64,000 bases of DNA from contig DATKCT010000069.1 in assembly GCA_035513055.1 (NCBI GenBank), positions 1 through 64,000 of the forward strand. Reading direction: 5' to 3'. Source of the stretch: DATKCT01 sp035513055. GTDB lineage: Bacteria; Verrucomicrobiota; Verrucomicrobiia; Verrucomicrobiales; DEV007. Shown here piece by piece: positions 45,638-53,738 of the stretch (position 1 is its first letter; each line of letters begins with the position of its first letter). Below the pieces are notes generated by a model. That model was not told where the DNA came from, searched no databases, and saw only the letters and a program-made list of their open reading frames with translations. Both the position numbers and the translations under genes were made by a program.

Positions 45638-46201
45638 TCAGTAATGGATCTTCACCGGGGTGCCGACCTCGACGGCCTCGAAGAGAACGGGGACGAAATC
45701 TTTGGGAAGGCGAATGCAACCGTGGGAAGCGGGTTGGCCCGGTTGAGGAATGATGCCGCCGTGCATTCCGATGCCGTAGGAGGTAAGGCGCATCCAGAAC
45801 GGCATGGGCGCGGCGACGTACCGGCATCCAGGCGGGACTTTGTCGCTGGGTTTGGCGTCGTCATCGACCACATTCCCGAATTCGTCCTCGATCCAGCCGT
45901 ACCGGTTGGAGTACTTGTCCTCGATTTTCTCCGTGATCCGGTAGGAGCCGGCTGGAGTGCCGTGCCCTTCCTTCCCGGTGGCGACGTAACACCAGCCGAT
46001 GGGCCGGCCGCCGCGGGAGAAGTAGGCGTGTTGGGAACCGAGGTTGATCCGGATGGAGACATTGCCTGGACCGCCGTCGTCGCGCCAATCGTAGAGAGCG
46101 ACGCGCGCGATGAGTGGAGGATCGATGGCCGGGGGCTCCAGTGGAGAGCAGGCGCCAAGAGAGAACAGCGCAGCCGCAAGCAGGGCTGCGAGATTGAGCA
46201 T
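45638..46201 (-). CDS. L,D-transpeptidase (YkuD) lipoprotein
   Basis: A 187-residue envelope enzyme. The ATG at 46199-46201 gives a lipoprotein signal (MLNLAALLAAALFSLGACS) with the lipidated Cys at 18. The YkuD domain runs from IRINLGSQHAYFSRGGRPIG to the C-terminus, with GTPAGSYRITEK, GIGMHGGIIP and the catalytic motif ASHGCIRLPKDF (His, Cys, Arg). It would form 3-3 peptidoglycan cross-links or attach proteins to peptidoglycan. An in-frame upstream start would add 27 residues and bury the signal. An insertion (IEDKYSNRYGWIEDEFGNVV) after the GSYRI block is typical of verrucomicrobial homologues in my experience, not checked. Confidence 0.92.
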   Translation of the reverse strand: MLNLAALLAAALFSLGACSPLEPPAIDPPLIARVALYDWRDDGGPGNVSIRINLGSQHAYFSRGGRPIGWCYVATGKEGHGTPAGSYRITEKIEDKYSNRYGWIEDEFGNVVDDDAKPSDKVPPGCRYVAAPMPFWMRLTSYGIGMHGGIIPQPGQPASHGCIRLPKDFVPVLFEAVEVGTPVKIHY

Positions 46202-46494
46202 CGGAATGGCCCGGCCGCGGCTCGAAGGCCGGCCAGCCTCCGGCCTGAGTGTTGGGATCGATGCCGGGAAAGGCGATTGCATGACAAGGGAAGGGCGGGT
46301 GGCCTATTGCTATCGTTCGACCGGAATTGGTCAAGGAGCATCGTGCCGGCTGAGCGAGACTCGTTTGCCGGTTCTTCGACAGGCGTGCGGCCTTCGTTTC
46401 ACGCAGGGGGAGGGAGACCAGGATGAAGAGGTCATGATAGGATTGGGGCTATAGGCTTTTTGGGGGGACGGACTGGGGGGACGGACAAGGGGCG
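46202..46494. other. Intergenic region with G-rich tandem repeat
   Basis: About 290 bases lie between the ABC-F stop and the transpeptidase start. At 46462-46486 there are two tandem copies of GGGGGGACGGAC, preceded by GGGG at 46444 and followed by GGGG, giving four G-runs on the plus strand. The remainder holds the presumed promoter of the transpeptidase gene, but no clear boxes are seen. Confidence 0.5.
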
Positions 46495-48453
46495 TCAAGT
46501 GAGGGCTGCGGAGAGGGATTCGGCCAGGCTGTGCCAGCGGTTATTGGCCGAATCCAGTTCGACGTCCACCTCTTCGAGTTCGCGGTTGAAAGCGAAGAGC
46601 TGGCCCCGGCCGGCGTAGGTGGCGGGATCGCCCAGGAGCGTGTGGAGTTCCTTTTTCCGGGTCTCCAGCGCGAGGATGCGCGATTCCGTCGACGAGAGTT
46701 CCGTCTCGAGAGTCCGGCGCTGTTCGGCGCGTTGGCGTCGACCTTCGGCTTCGAGACGTTTGCGCTCTTTGGACTTGCGGCCGCTTGCCTCAGCGATTCG
46801 GGACGCGGGCTGGATCGCTGAGGGTGCGGGGGGGGAGAGCTGCGACTGGCCTGCGGTAAGGGCGGCACGTGCGGAATCGGCGCCGGTTTTATCCAGGTAA
46901 TAGTCATAGTCGCCGGCGTAACGGGTAAGCTTGCCGGCGTCGATGTGGACGACGCTGTCGGCCAGGAGACGGATGAAATGCACATCATGGCTGATGAAGA
47001 CGAGCGTGCCCTCGTATTGACGCAGAGCAGTGAGCAGGGCATCGATGCTGGGCATATCCAGGTGTGTGGTGGGCTCGTCCATCAGAAGAAGGTTCGGCGG
47101 ATCGAGAAGAAACCGGATGAGCGCCAACCGGCTTTTTTCGCCTCCGCTGAGCACGGAGACCTGCTTGAAAACGTCGTCGCCGCGAAAAAGGAAACTGCCG
47201 AGGAGGGTGCGGGCGTGTTCTTCACCGATGGCATGTGGGCCTCCCAGGACGGTTTGCAGAACGGTCTTGGATGAGGCGAGCATGTCGGTGCGGTGCTGAG
47301 AGTAGTAACCGAGGGTCACGTTATGACCGAGGCTGCGATTGCCTCCCTGAATGGGAACGATGCCTGCGAGGATCTTCAGCAGAGTGGATTTTCCGGCGCC
47401 GTTGGGTCCGACCAGCACGATGCGCTCGCCGCGTTCAGCGCTGAAGTCGAGTCTCCGGTAGACGATGACATCGCCGTAACCCTGCTGGACCCCTTCGAGG
47501 GTGACGGCGCGTTGACCGGCGCGCTTGGGTTGGGGGAAGCGGAATTGAAGGGCGCGCCCAGGGCGAACGGGCAGTTCGATCCGTTGCATTCGTTCGAGCT
47601 GTTTGATCTTGCTTTGCGCTTGGGCGGCTTTGGAGGCTTTGGCCCGGAAGCGATCCACGAAGCGGGTCAATCTGGCGATCTCGCGTTGCTGGTTCTCGAA
47701 AGCGGCGAGGACTTGCGCGTAGCGGGCCTCTTTTTGTTCGATGTAGGAATCGTAGTTTCCGCGGTAGCGGTTGAGCCGCCCCTGCTCGATGTCGATGGTC
47801 GAAGTGCAGAGCGCATTGAGAAAGGCGCGGTCATGCGAGATGAGAAGGATGGCCCCCGGATATTGCTGGAGATATTGTTGGAGCCAGCCCAAGGACTCGA
47901 GGTCGAGGTGATTGGTCGGTTCATCCAACATGAGGAGGTCCGGCTCCATGACCAGGAGGCGGGCCAGGTGGGCGCGCATGATCCAGCCGCCGCTCAGTTC
48001 GCGAGCGGGTCTGCCGGCTTCCTGCGGCCGGAAGGCCAAGCCCGCGAGGATACGCCGGGCGCGGGGTTCGAGGGTAAAGCCGCCGAGTGAATCGTAAGCC
48101 ACACGAGCTTCGTGGTAGTCCTCCTCGTGAGTCCGGTGCTCGTGCTCGAGGCGAGAGAGGAGTTCTCGCAGGCGCGCGATTTCCGGACTGACAGCGGTGG
48201 CGAGTTCCAGCACGGTTTCATCGCCTGCGGCAGCGGTTTCCTGAGGCAGATAGCCGAGCCGGAGACCGCGCTCGAGGCTGACTTCTCCCTCATCGGGCGG
48301 CACGGAACCGAGGATGATTCCGAAGAGGGTAGACTTCCCTGCGCCGTTGGGCCCGACCAGGCCGACGCGGTCGCCGCGGTTCAGTTGGAGGGACACGTCC
48401 TCGAACAGAACCCTGCCGGCGTAGCGTTTGGCGACTCTGGAAAGGCTCAACAT
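46495..48453 (-). CDS. ABC-F family ATPase
   Basis: A 652-residue soluble protein with two ABC cassettes and no membrane segments. The first cassette has GPNGAGKSTLFGIILG and LSGGWIMRAHLARLLV with LLMLDEPTNHLD. The roughly 80-residue charged linker (QQREIARLTRFVDRFRAKAS) is the ribosome-interacting P-site motif region. The second cassette has VGPNGAGKSTLLKILAGI, SVLSGGEKSRLAL and LLMDEPTTHLDM. The C-terminal coiled coil (TLETELSSTESRILALE) is of Uup type. ABC-F proteins act on stalled or antibiotic-bound ribosomes. It is a typical long-CTD member; the precise subclass is not assigned. A half-copy of the inverted-repeat end (CGCATTTCTCACAC) is 83 bp upstream of the start. Confidence 0.95.
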   Translation of the reverse strand: MLSLSRVAKRYAGRVLFEDVSLQLNRGDRVGLVGPNGAGKSTLFGIILGSVPPDEGEVSLERGLRLGYLPQETAAAGDETVLELATAVSPEIARLRELLSRLEHEHRTHEEDYHEARVAYDSLGGFTLEPRARRILAGLAFRPQEAGRPARELSGGWIMRAHLARLLVMEPDLLMLDEPTNHLDLESLGWLQQYLQQYPGAILLISHDRAFLNALCTSTIDIEQGRLNRYRGNYDSYIEQKEARYAQVLAAFENQQREIARLTRFVDRFRAKASKAAQAQSKIKQLERMQRIELPVRPGRALQFRFPQPKRAGQRAVTLEGVQQGYGDVIVYRRLDFSAERGERIVLVGPNGAGKSTLLKILAGIVPIQGGNRSLGHNVTLGYYSQHRTDMLASSKTVLQTVLGGPHAIGEEHARTLLGSFLFRGDDVFKQVSVLSGGEKSRLALIRFLLDPPNLLLMDEPTTHLDMPSIDALLTALRQYEGTLVFISHDVHFIRLLADSVVHIDAGKLTRYAGDYDYYLDKTGADSARAALTAGQSQLSPPAPSAIQPASRIAEASGRKSKERKRLEAEGRRQRAEQRRTLETELSSTESRILALETRKKELHTLLGDPATYAGRGQLFAFNRELEEVDVELDSANNRWHSLAESLSAALT

Positions 48454-48533
48454 CGGGAGGCGATCGTGGGACCCACGGAAAGTGGGTATTCAGGAGCGAA
48501 ATGCAACCCGCGGCCGGGTCTGATTGCATTCCG

Positions 48534-48549
48534 TGCGCATTTCTCACAC
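48534..48549. repeat. Solo end of the inverted-repeat element
   Basis: GTGCGCATTTCTCACA lies between the ABC-F and release-factor-like genes. It matches the terminal repeat of copies A-C but no second end is found nearby. The same kind of solo end (GCGCATTTCTCATA) occurs at 18970-18983 in the gspH leader. Confidence 0.5.
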
Positions 48550-48591
48550 ACCGGATCCGCTGGAGAGCGCTGAGCCCCGGGGAGGAAGGCG

Positions 48592-49143
48592 CTAAGGTTC
48601 GCGCGAACGCGTTTTCGAGGGGGCGCGAGCGCGGCTGTTCGGACCCTGCCGGGCAGAAGGAGCAGTGTGGGAGCTTGAGCCTCCAGAGGGATGTCGGAAT
48701 GGGGGCTTATGGTCCGCGTTGCGAAACAACGTCCGGAGCCGGCGCAGGTGGGGTTCCTCGGAGCGCAGGCTGAGGAGCCGCGACAGATGTTCCAACGGGT
48801 TTGACGCCGGTTCGCCTGCGGGAAAGGTGACGGAAGGGCAGGAGGAACCCTCGGCTGGCGCCCCAGCGTGCCGCTCGAGACGGCGGACCAACTCGCGGCG
48901 GGCCAGAAATCGATTCAACGCTTGCGAGGTCGACTTGGCGCAACGGATCCGATGTCCGCTCCGGCGATGGAAGAGTTCGACGCCGGCACAATGGGAACGG
49001 GAACGGCGCCCGCGTTTGGACGGGGTCGCGTGGAAGAAGCGCTCTTCCAGCTCGCTCTCGAAAATCGCAAGGGCGGCCATGCGGCGCCGCAGGGCCTCCG
49101 CCTTTTCCGGCCGGACGGGAAAGGGGGGACCGGATGCGGACAT
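48592..49143 (-). CDS. Release-factor-like protein lacking the GGQ motif
   Basis: A 183-residue protein beginning at ATG 49141-49143 (MSASGPPFPVRPEKAEAL). The region from about residue 20 to 95 follows the catalytic domain of small class-I release-factor relatives: EELEERFF-like start, then VELFHRRSGHRIRCAKST and SQALNRFLARRELVRRLE, matching the usual V-x-L-x-H-x-P-S-G-x-x-V-x-C-x-x-S-R-S-Q-x-x-N-R-x-x-A-R pattern. The loop that should read G-S/P-G-G-Q is instead ATPSKRGRRSRSH, so the peptidyl-hydrolysing GGQ is absent, and no other frame restores it. The C-terminal tail (about 80 residues) is Pro/Arg/Ser-rich rather than the usual Lys-rich helix. A decaying gene or a repurposed rRNA/ribosome-binding protein. 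Confidence 0.6.
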   Translation of the reverse strand: MSASGPPFPVRPEKAEALRRRMAALAIFESELEERFFHATPSKRGRRSRSHCAGVELFHRRSGHRIRCAKSTSQALNRFLARRELVRRLERHAGAPAEGSSCPSVTFPAGEPASNPLEHLSRLLSLRSEEPHLRRLRTLFRNADHKPPFRHPSGGSSSHTAPSARQGPNSRARAPSKTRSREP

Positions 49144-49177
49144 GTGAAGGATGACTTCCTCGAGGCGCCCGGATCCT

Positions 49178-50497
49178 TTAGTGGATCCGATAGTATCCGT
49201 CGGGATTGTAGAGGTAATAAAAATCTTTCCGGGAAACGCGCGGCAATCGCATAAGCGCTCTGCCTTGAGCGTCGAGTTCTTCGACACAACCGTGCATGGG
49301 CGCGGCGGTCGAGGGAGGTGTCGTGCGTTTGGGGATCTCGATGGATTTGGCGCCGCCGGCATCGGGATTCTTCAGCAGGGAAGTCTCCCGGATATCCTCG
49401 ACGACGGTGTCGATCCATTTCAATGCGACGGCTTCATCAGCGAACTCTTCCCAGTCTCCATCGGTAGCTTCGTTGTACATACGCTGGATGAAGGCATCGA
49501 GAGTGATGCCCATTTTCTCAGCGATGGGAGTGGCCAAGCGCCGCCACCATTCTTTGGCCGTTTCGAATTCCTCGGCATGTTCGGTGAGATTTCCGAACCC
49601 GACATAACTGAGCTGATGGTGAAGGATGATGGCATTGGGATAGGCAAACGAGCGTTCGGCCAAGGTGGAAATGCAGGCGGCCATGCTAGCGGCGAATGAC
49701 TTGACCACGACGTAGACGGGGGCGGGACTGCCTTCCATGGCCTTGAGAATCCGGTAACCGGCCATGACGGATCCGCCCGGTGAATCGTCGATTACAATGA
49801 AGATGGGAAACTCGTTGCTCTTGTTGTTGAAATAACTGATGCGCTCAGAGACGTGCTCGGCGGATTGGGCAGTGATCGGGCCGTTGAGGGCAATGCGGCG
49901 GTCGCTGACTATGAGACGGCCTTCTTCCAGCGGATCCAAGCGATAAACCGGCTTCTGGTCGGCGTAATTTTGCCGTTCAGTGGACTTTTCGGCCAGGTTG
50001 ATTTCGACCTCCATCTTTTCCAATTCGGCTTGATATTCGCCCTTGAAAAACTTGAGATCATTGGCCTGAATCTCAGCGCGGGCCTTGGCGATGGTGTTTT
50101 CGAGATTGAGGCGTTCCGATTCGCGGCGGAGTTCCGCGAGTTCGCCGTCGAGTTCCGTTTTCTTGCGAGCGGCTTCCAACTCGAGGCGCTTGGTCAACAG
50201 TTCGACCTCGACTTGGAGCCGTTCCAGTTCTTCGCGTTGACTGCGCAGATCGGCGGCGAGCCGTTCTTTGGCCAAGGCGTTCTCGAGAGCGAGCCGTTCT
50301 TTTTCCGCTTCCAGCGGGCTGGAAGGGGAACTGGATTGGGCCGGTGAGGGCAAGGGAATGACGAGCGCGGGAGTCTCGCTGGACGAGGCGCCTGCGGAGG
50401 CCAATGCGGATGGGGACTGGTCTGCCGGCAAGGAGAACAGAGGGAGCAGCAGGAGCGCGATGGAAGCGAAACCCAGGCGGTAAGTCGGAAGTTTCAT
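49178..50497 (-). CDS. Exported ClpP-like serine protease with N-terminal coiled coil
   Basis: A 439-residue protein. The ATG at 50495-50497 gives a signal peptide or anchor (LGFASIALLLLPLFSLPADQ). Residues about 60-185 are a long charged coiled coil (LEAEKERLALENALAKERL, ELERLQVEVELLTKRLELEA). Residues about 205-385 are a ClpP/crotonase-fold protease: RRIALNGPITAQSAEHV, IDDSPGGSVMAGYRIL, the nucleophile S271 in SFAASMAACIS, the catalytic His in IILHHQLSY, and EATDGDWEEFADEAVAL with the third residue region. The mixture recalls membrane-bound NfeD/SppA-like or PVC-specific ClpP relatives. Action in the periplasm on membrane or secreted proteins is inferred. About 35 bp separate its stop from the next start on the same strand. 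Confidence 0.82.
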   Translation of the reverse strand: MKLPTYRLGFASIALLLLPLFSLPADQSPSALASAGASSSETPALVIPLPSPAQSSSPSSPLEAEKERLALENALAKERLAADLRSQREELERLQVEVELLTKRLELEAARKKTELDGELAELRRESERLNLENTIAKARAEIQANDLKFFKGEYQAELEKMEVEINLAEKSTERQNYADQKPVYRLDPLEEGRLIVSDRRIALNGPITAQSAEHVSERISYFNNKSNEFPIFIVIDDSPGGSVMAGYRILKAMEGSPAPVYVVVKSFAASMAACISTLAERSFAYPNAIILHHQLSYVGFGNLTEHAEEFETAKEWWRRLATPIAEKMGITLDAFIQRMYNEATDGDWEEFADEAVALKWIDTVVEDIRETSLLKNPDAGGAKSIEIPKRTTPPSTAAPMHGCVEELDAQGRALMRLPRVSRKDFYYLYNPDGYYRIH

Positions 50498-50629
50498 GCC
50501 TGCAAAAATGACTGGAAATGGCATTGTCGCAACACGATCTTGTCAAGGGTGGACTGGAGGGGAGTCTCGTTCTTTCTCGCGGATGGGGTGGACGTTGGCG
50601 CCGGCTTGCGCAGGCGGCGGTAAAGCGGA

Positions 50630-50887
50630 ATGATTGAGGCTATGACCGAAATGGACCGGGATGAGCTGACGGCCTTGTTGACGGAACGTTTGGAGATCAT
50701 TGGGGACGGAGATCTTCGGGAACGTGATCCCGAGGAGCATCTCCGGCGCTTGCGAGAGATTTCGGAAAGAATCGACGAGGAGCGGCGGCGGTTGGAGGCG
50801 GAATTGGATCCACGATTGGCGCATTTTTTGGAGCGCTGCAGCTACGCCAAGGCCCTGGCCTACCTGAAAACCAGCGCGGGTGAGTGA
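50630..50887 (+). CDS. Small charged helical protein
   Basis: An 85-residue protein, Glu/Arg/Leu-rich and almost entirely helical (MDRDELTALLTERLEIIGDG, HLRRLREISERIDEERRRL), ending with SYAKALAYLKTSAGE. The regular heptad pattern suggests a short coiled coil. It is divergent from the ClpP-like gene and precedes a repeat-rich region. ATG 50630 and ATG 50642 are both possible. Coding is supported by composition typical of real proteins rather than of shadow frames. Function unknown. Confidence 0.6.
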   Translation: MIEAMTEMDRDELTALLTERLEIIGDGDLRERDPEEHLRRLREISERIDEERRRLEAELDPRLAHFLERCSYAKALAYLKTSAGE

Positions 50888-51314
50888 GAGTTGGGGGGCC
50901 GTGGACCACCGGCCACTGCCCACTGACCACCGGCCACCGGCCACGCCCCCACCCCCCGGCAGGACGCGCAGGAGCGCGTCCCTCCACGAGAGCCGGGGAG
51001 ACCCTCGTCCGCCAGCCCTGGGGCAGGCGTCTCCACCGGCCACTGCCCACTGACCACAGCGAAGCGGTAATCGTAATCGAAGAACCCACTTTCTAGCGGA
51101 TCGTTGAGCCGCTTTTTCGCCCGGCCCTTCTATTACGATGACGATTACGAGCACCGTCCGTTCCGGACTGAGCACGAGCACGATAGGGCCTCTTCTCCCC
51201 TCTCGTGCTCAGCGAAGCGGCGCACTTCCCACTTCCCACTGCCCACTGACCACCGCCCACTGACCACTGCCCACTGACCACTGACCCCTGACCACACGAT
51301 CTCCTCAAGTTCCA
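50888..51314. repeat. Cluster of short-period tandem repeats
   Basis: This 427-bp gene-free region consists of several simple repeat types. At 50899-50945 and 51031-51058, and again at 51226-51296, there are runs of a CCACTGACCAC/CCACTGCCCA unit of about seven bases. At 50962-50981 there is a perfect 8-bp palindrome GGACGCGC-AGGA-GCGCGTCC. At 51068-51080 and 51132-51182 there are runs of GTAATCGTAATCG, GATGACGATTACGAGCAC and GAGCACGAGCACGA. Translating the first type gives spurious SGQWSV-like peptides often seen in databases, which are not genes. Confidence 0.8.
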
Positions 51315-52700
51315 TTACCGGCGCGCGCGACCCAGGGCCGCTCCCCGGGGCATACGCTCGTTGAGGGCATCGGGCCGGCTGGCGTGATGACGAGCTTCCT
51401 CCGCCGTGATCTGACCGGTGAATACAAGGTCAGCCAAGCTTTCGTCGAGAGTGTGCATACCGTCGCGTGCGCCGATCTGCATGAGACTGGGGATCTGCTC
51501 GACTTTGCGCTGACGGATGCAGGCGCGCACAGCGTGGTTCATGACCATCACTTCGCTGGCGAGCACGCGGCCGCTGCCGTCCGAGCGCGGCAGAAGCCGC
51601 TGGGAAATGACGGCTTGCAGGCAGTTGGCAATCTGGGCGATGACTTGGGGTTGTTGGTCGCCGGGAAAGACATCGATGAGGCGGTCGAGCGTTTTCGGGG
51701 CGTTGATGGTGTGCAGAGTGCTGATGACGAGATGCCCGGTCTCCGCGGCGGTGATGGCGGTGCGGATCGTTTCGAGGTCGCGCAGTTCGCTGACAAGGAT
51801 GACGTCTGGATCTTGTCGCAGGACATGGCGGAGGGCGGCGGCAAAGCTATGGGTATCGACGCCGACCTCGCGTTGTTTGATGATGCAGGCCGCGTGTTGG
51901 AAAATGTATTCGATAGGATCCTCCACAGAGATAATGACGCCGGAGCGGAGCCGGCTGATATGTTCAACCATGGCCGCGAGCGTGGTGCTTTTTCCCGAGC
52001 CGGTGATGCCGGTGACCAGGATGAGGCCTTCGCGCAGGTTGCAGAGTTGCTGGACAATGGGTCTGTGGCCGAGATCGGCCAGGGATGCGATGTGATCGGC
52101 GATGAGCCGGAAGGCGGCCTGGAGATTGCCGCGGTTGTAATGGGCGTTGGCGCGGAAGCGTCCGACGCTTTCGATCTGCAGCGCGAAGTCGAGTTCCCAC
52201 TCCTTTTCCAAAAGAGGCAGGTTCTGGATTCGAAGACGTACTCGACGGGGTCTTCGATGGTGACAACGTGCCGGGACTCGAAGTCGTTGAGCCAGTCGAG
52301 AAGGGAAGCGATGGTCGTGGACTTTCCGGAACCAGCGGGACCTGTCACCAGGATCAATCCGGAGCACGGCGGCTTGACGGCCGAGGACGCGGTGGGACTG
52401 GACTCGAAAGCGGCTGCCGAAGGAGGCGACGTAGTGAAAATCCCGTTCCGCGGAACCGGGAAACGCCGCAGCGCCGGCGTTGAGCGGCGCCAGGTCGGCG
52501 GCGGTCACCGGACCGGCGCCGGGAAACTCGACGAGAGCCCCTTCGACGCGCAGGCGAGGCGGCAGACCCTCGTGCAAGAAGAGATCGCTGGCGCCGCGTT
52601 GTTCGGCCTGGCGGCAATAGAAATCGAGGCGATTCTCGGCGGTTGCGGGCACGGCTGTGGGAGGGACGCGAAGTTTTGCGTTGTTTTCCGGAGGAAACAT
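51315..52700 (-). pseudogene. pilT: Scrambled PilT-like ATPase (two paralogues fused, mid-frame shifted)
   Basis: A 461-codon open frame related to twitching ATPases. Residues 24-114 match the PilT N-terminal domain (ASDLFLHEGLPPRLRVEG, RFRVQSHRVLGRQAAVLR). Residues about 115-160 are not PilT-like in this frame, but another frame of the same DNA (52223-52360) encodes a perfect Walker A (GLILVTGPAGSGKSTT) and Asp box (VVTIEDPVEYVFESR). From residue about 165 the main frame is again PilT: EKEWELDFALQIESVGRFRA, a second Walker A (LILVTGITGSGKSTTLAAM) at 227-244, Asp box ISVEDPIEYIF, Walker B-like VILVSELRDLE, His box TGHLVISTLHT, and the usual C-terminus. Either a real recombinant of two tandem pilT genes or a collapsed assembly. 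The second core may still be functional. Confidence 0.75.
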
Positions 52701-52716
52701 CCTAACTCAGGAGCGA

Positions 52717-53667
52717 ATGAAGCGCATTCTTCTTTCGACGACGTCCTTTCAGGACACACCGGGGGAGCATCAGGCCATCTTGGAGCAAAGTGGTTTCGAC
52801 CTGGTGCGGGAGCGGGGTCCGCTCGGTGAGGAGCGGATGCTGGAATTGGCGGGGAAGCTGGACGGTTTGCTGTGCGGCGATGATGTGCTTTCCCGCCGCG
52901 TCTTGGAAGCGATGCGGCCGCGGCTGGAGGTTATTAGCAAGTACGGGATTGGATTGGACAAGATTGACCTGGACGCTTGTCGCGAATTCGGGATTCCGGT
53001 TTTTTTCACTCCGGGAGTGAATCACACAACCGTAGCGGAGCACACCTTTTGTCTGCTGCTGGCTATGGTCCGCCATTTGGTCGAGGAGGTCAATCACACC
53101 CGGGCCGGGCGTTGGATCCGTGTGACGGGAAACGAGTTGTGGCGGAAACGGATGGGGCTAGTGGGTCTGGGCCGGATTGGAATCGAGGTGGCGAAGCGGG
53201 CCCGCGGATTCGAGATGGAACTTTGGGGCTACGGAAATCACTGGCCCGCAGAGGCGGCGGAACTCGGAATCGTTCGCTGCGCTTCGCTGAAGGAATTGTT
53301 TGGTAACTGCGATGTGCTGAGTCTGCACACGCGGCTGAGGGACGAAACGCGTCACATCGTGAATGCAGCGTTGTTGGAAGGGATGCGAGAGGGCGCGATC
53401 CTGATCAACACGTCGCGTGGGGAACTCGTGGATACGGCGGCGGTGTTGAAGGCATTGGACGCCGGAACCCTGGCAGGATACGCGACGGACGTGCTGGAGG
53501 AAGAGCCGCCGCCGCCGGAGTATCCTCTGCTGAGGCACGCCAAGGTTTTGGCGACGCCGCATATCGGTTCCCGGACTTATGAGAGCGTGCCTCGGCAGGC
53601 TATGCGCGCGACGCTGAATTTGGTGCATTACTTCGAGAACAATCCCGAGCCGTTTCGGGCGGTGTGA
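52717..53667 (+). CDS. D-isomer-specific 2-hydroxyacid dehydrogenase
   Basis: A 316-residue NAD(P)-dependent enzyme of the phosphoglycerate-dehydrogenase-like family. ATG 52717 follows an AGGAG box by 3 bases, deciding the start. The substrate domain includes SKYGIGLDKIDLDACREFGI and VNHTTVAEHTFCLLLA. The nucleotide-binding motif is GLVGLGRIGIEVAKRARGF, followed by LHTRLRDETRHIVN, INTSRGELVDTAAVLKAL with the catalytic Arg, a Glu in DVLEEEPPP, and the catalytic His in ATPHIGSRTYES. The substrate is not determined; serine-pathway PGDH is larger, so this is a generic 2-hydroxyacid or hydroxyphosphonate-type enzyme. It is divergent from the pilT locus with only 16 bp between start codons. Confidence 0.92.
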   Translation: MKRILLSTTSFQDTPGEHQAILEQSGFDLVRERGPLGEERMLELAGKLDGLLCGDDVLSRRVLEAMRPRLEVISKYGIGLDKIDLDACREFGIPVFFTPGVNHTTVAEHTFCLLLAMVRHLVEEVNHTRAGRWIRVTGNELWRKRMGLVGLGRIGIEVAKRARGFEMELWGYGNHWPAEAAELGIVRCASLKELFGNCDVLSLHTRLRDETRHIVNAALLEGMREGAILINTSRGELVDTAAVLKALDAGTLAGYATDVLEEEPPPPEYPLLRHAKVLATPHIGSRTYESVPRQAMRATLNLVHYFENNPEPFRAV

Positions 53668-53738
53668 GCGGCGATGGCGGCGGGATGGGGTTGGGAGTTT
53701 GTTGCGAGTTTGTGACGAGGGCATAGGCTGCGAGCGCA

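Noticed and set aside
48592..49143. A frameshift that would restore GGQ in the release-factor-like gene
   Set aside because: The other two minus-strand frames around 48990-49040 contain no GGQ and no continuation of the conserved pattern.
50899..51296. Possible CRISPR array
   Set aside because: The units are about seven bases long and contiguous, with no unique spacers of constant length and no cas genes.
50860..51308. Small minus-strand proteins with SGQWSV-type repeats
   Set aside because: These are translations of the short tandem DNA repeats and carry no independent coding evidence.
51315..52700. The PilT-like gene as the missing GspE ATPase of the T2SS
   Set aside because: Motifs and length are of the PilT retraction-ATPase type; GspE is larger and carries an N-terminal domain and a metal-binding C-x2-C pair not seen here.
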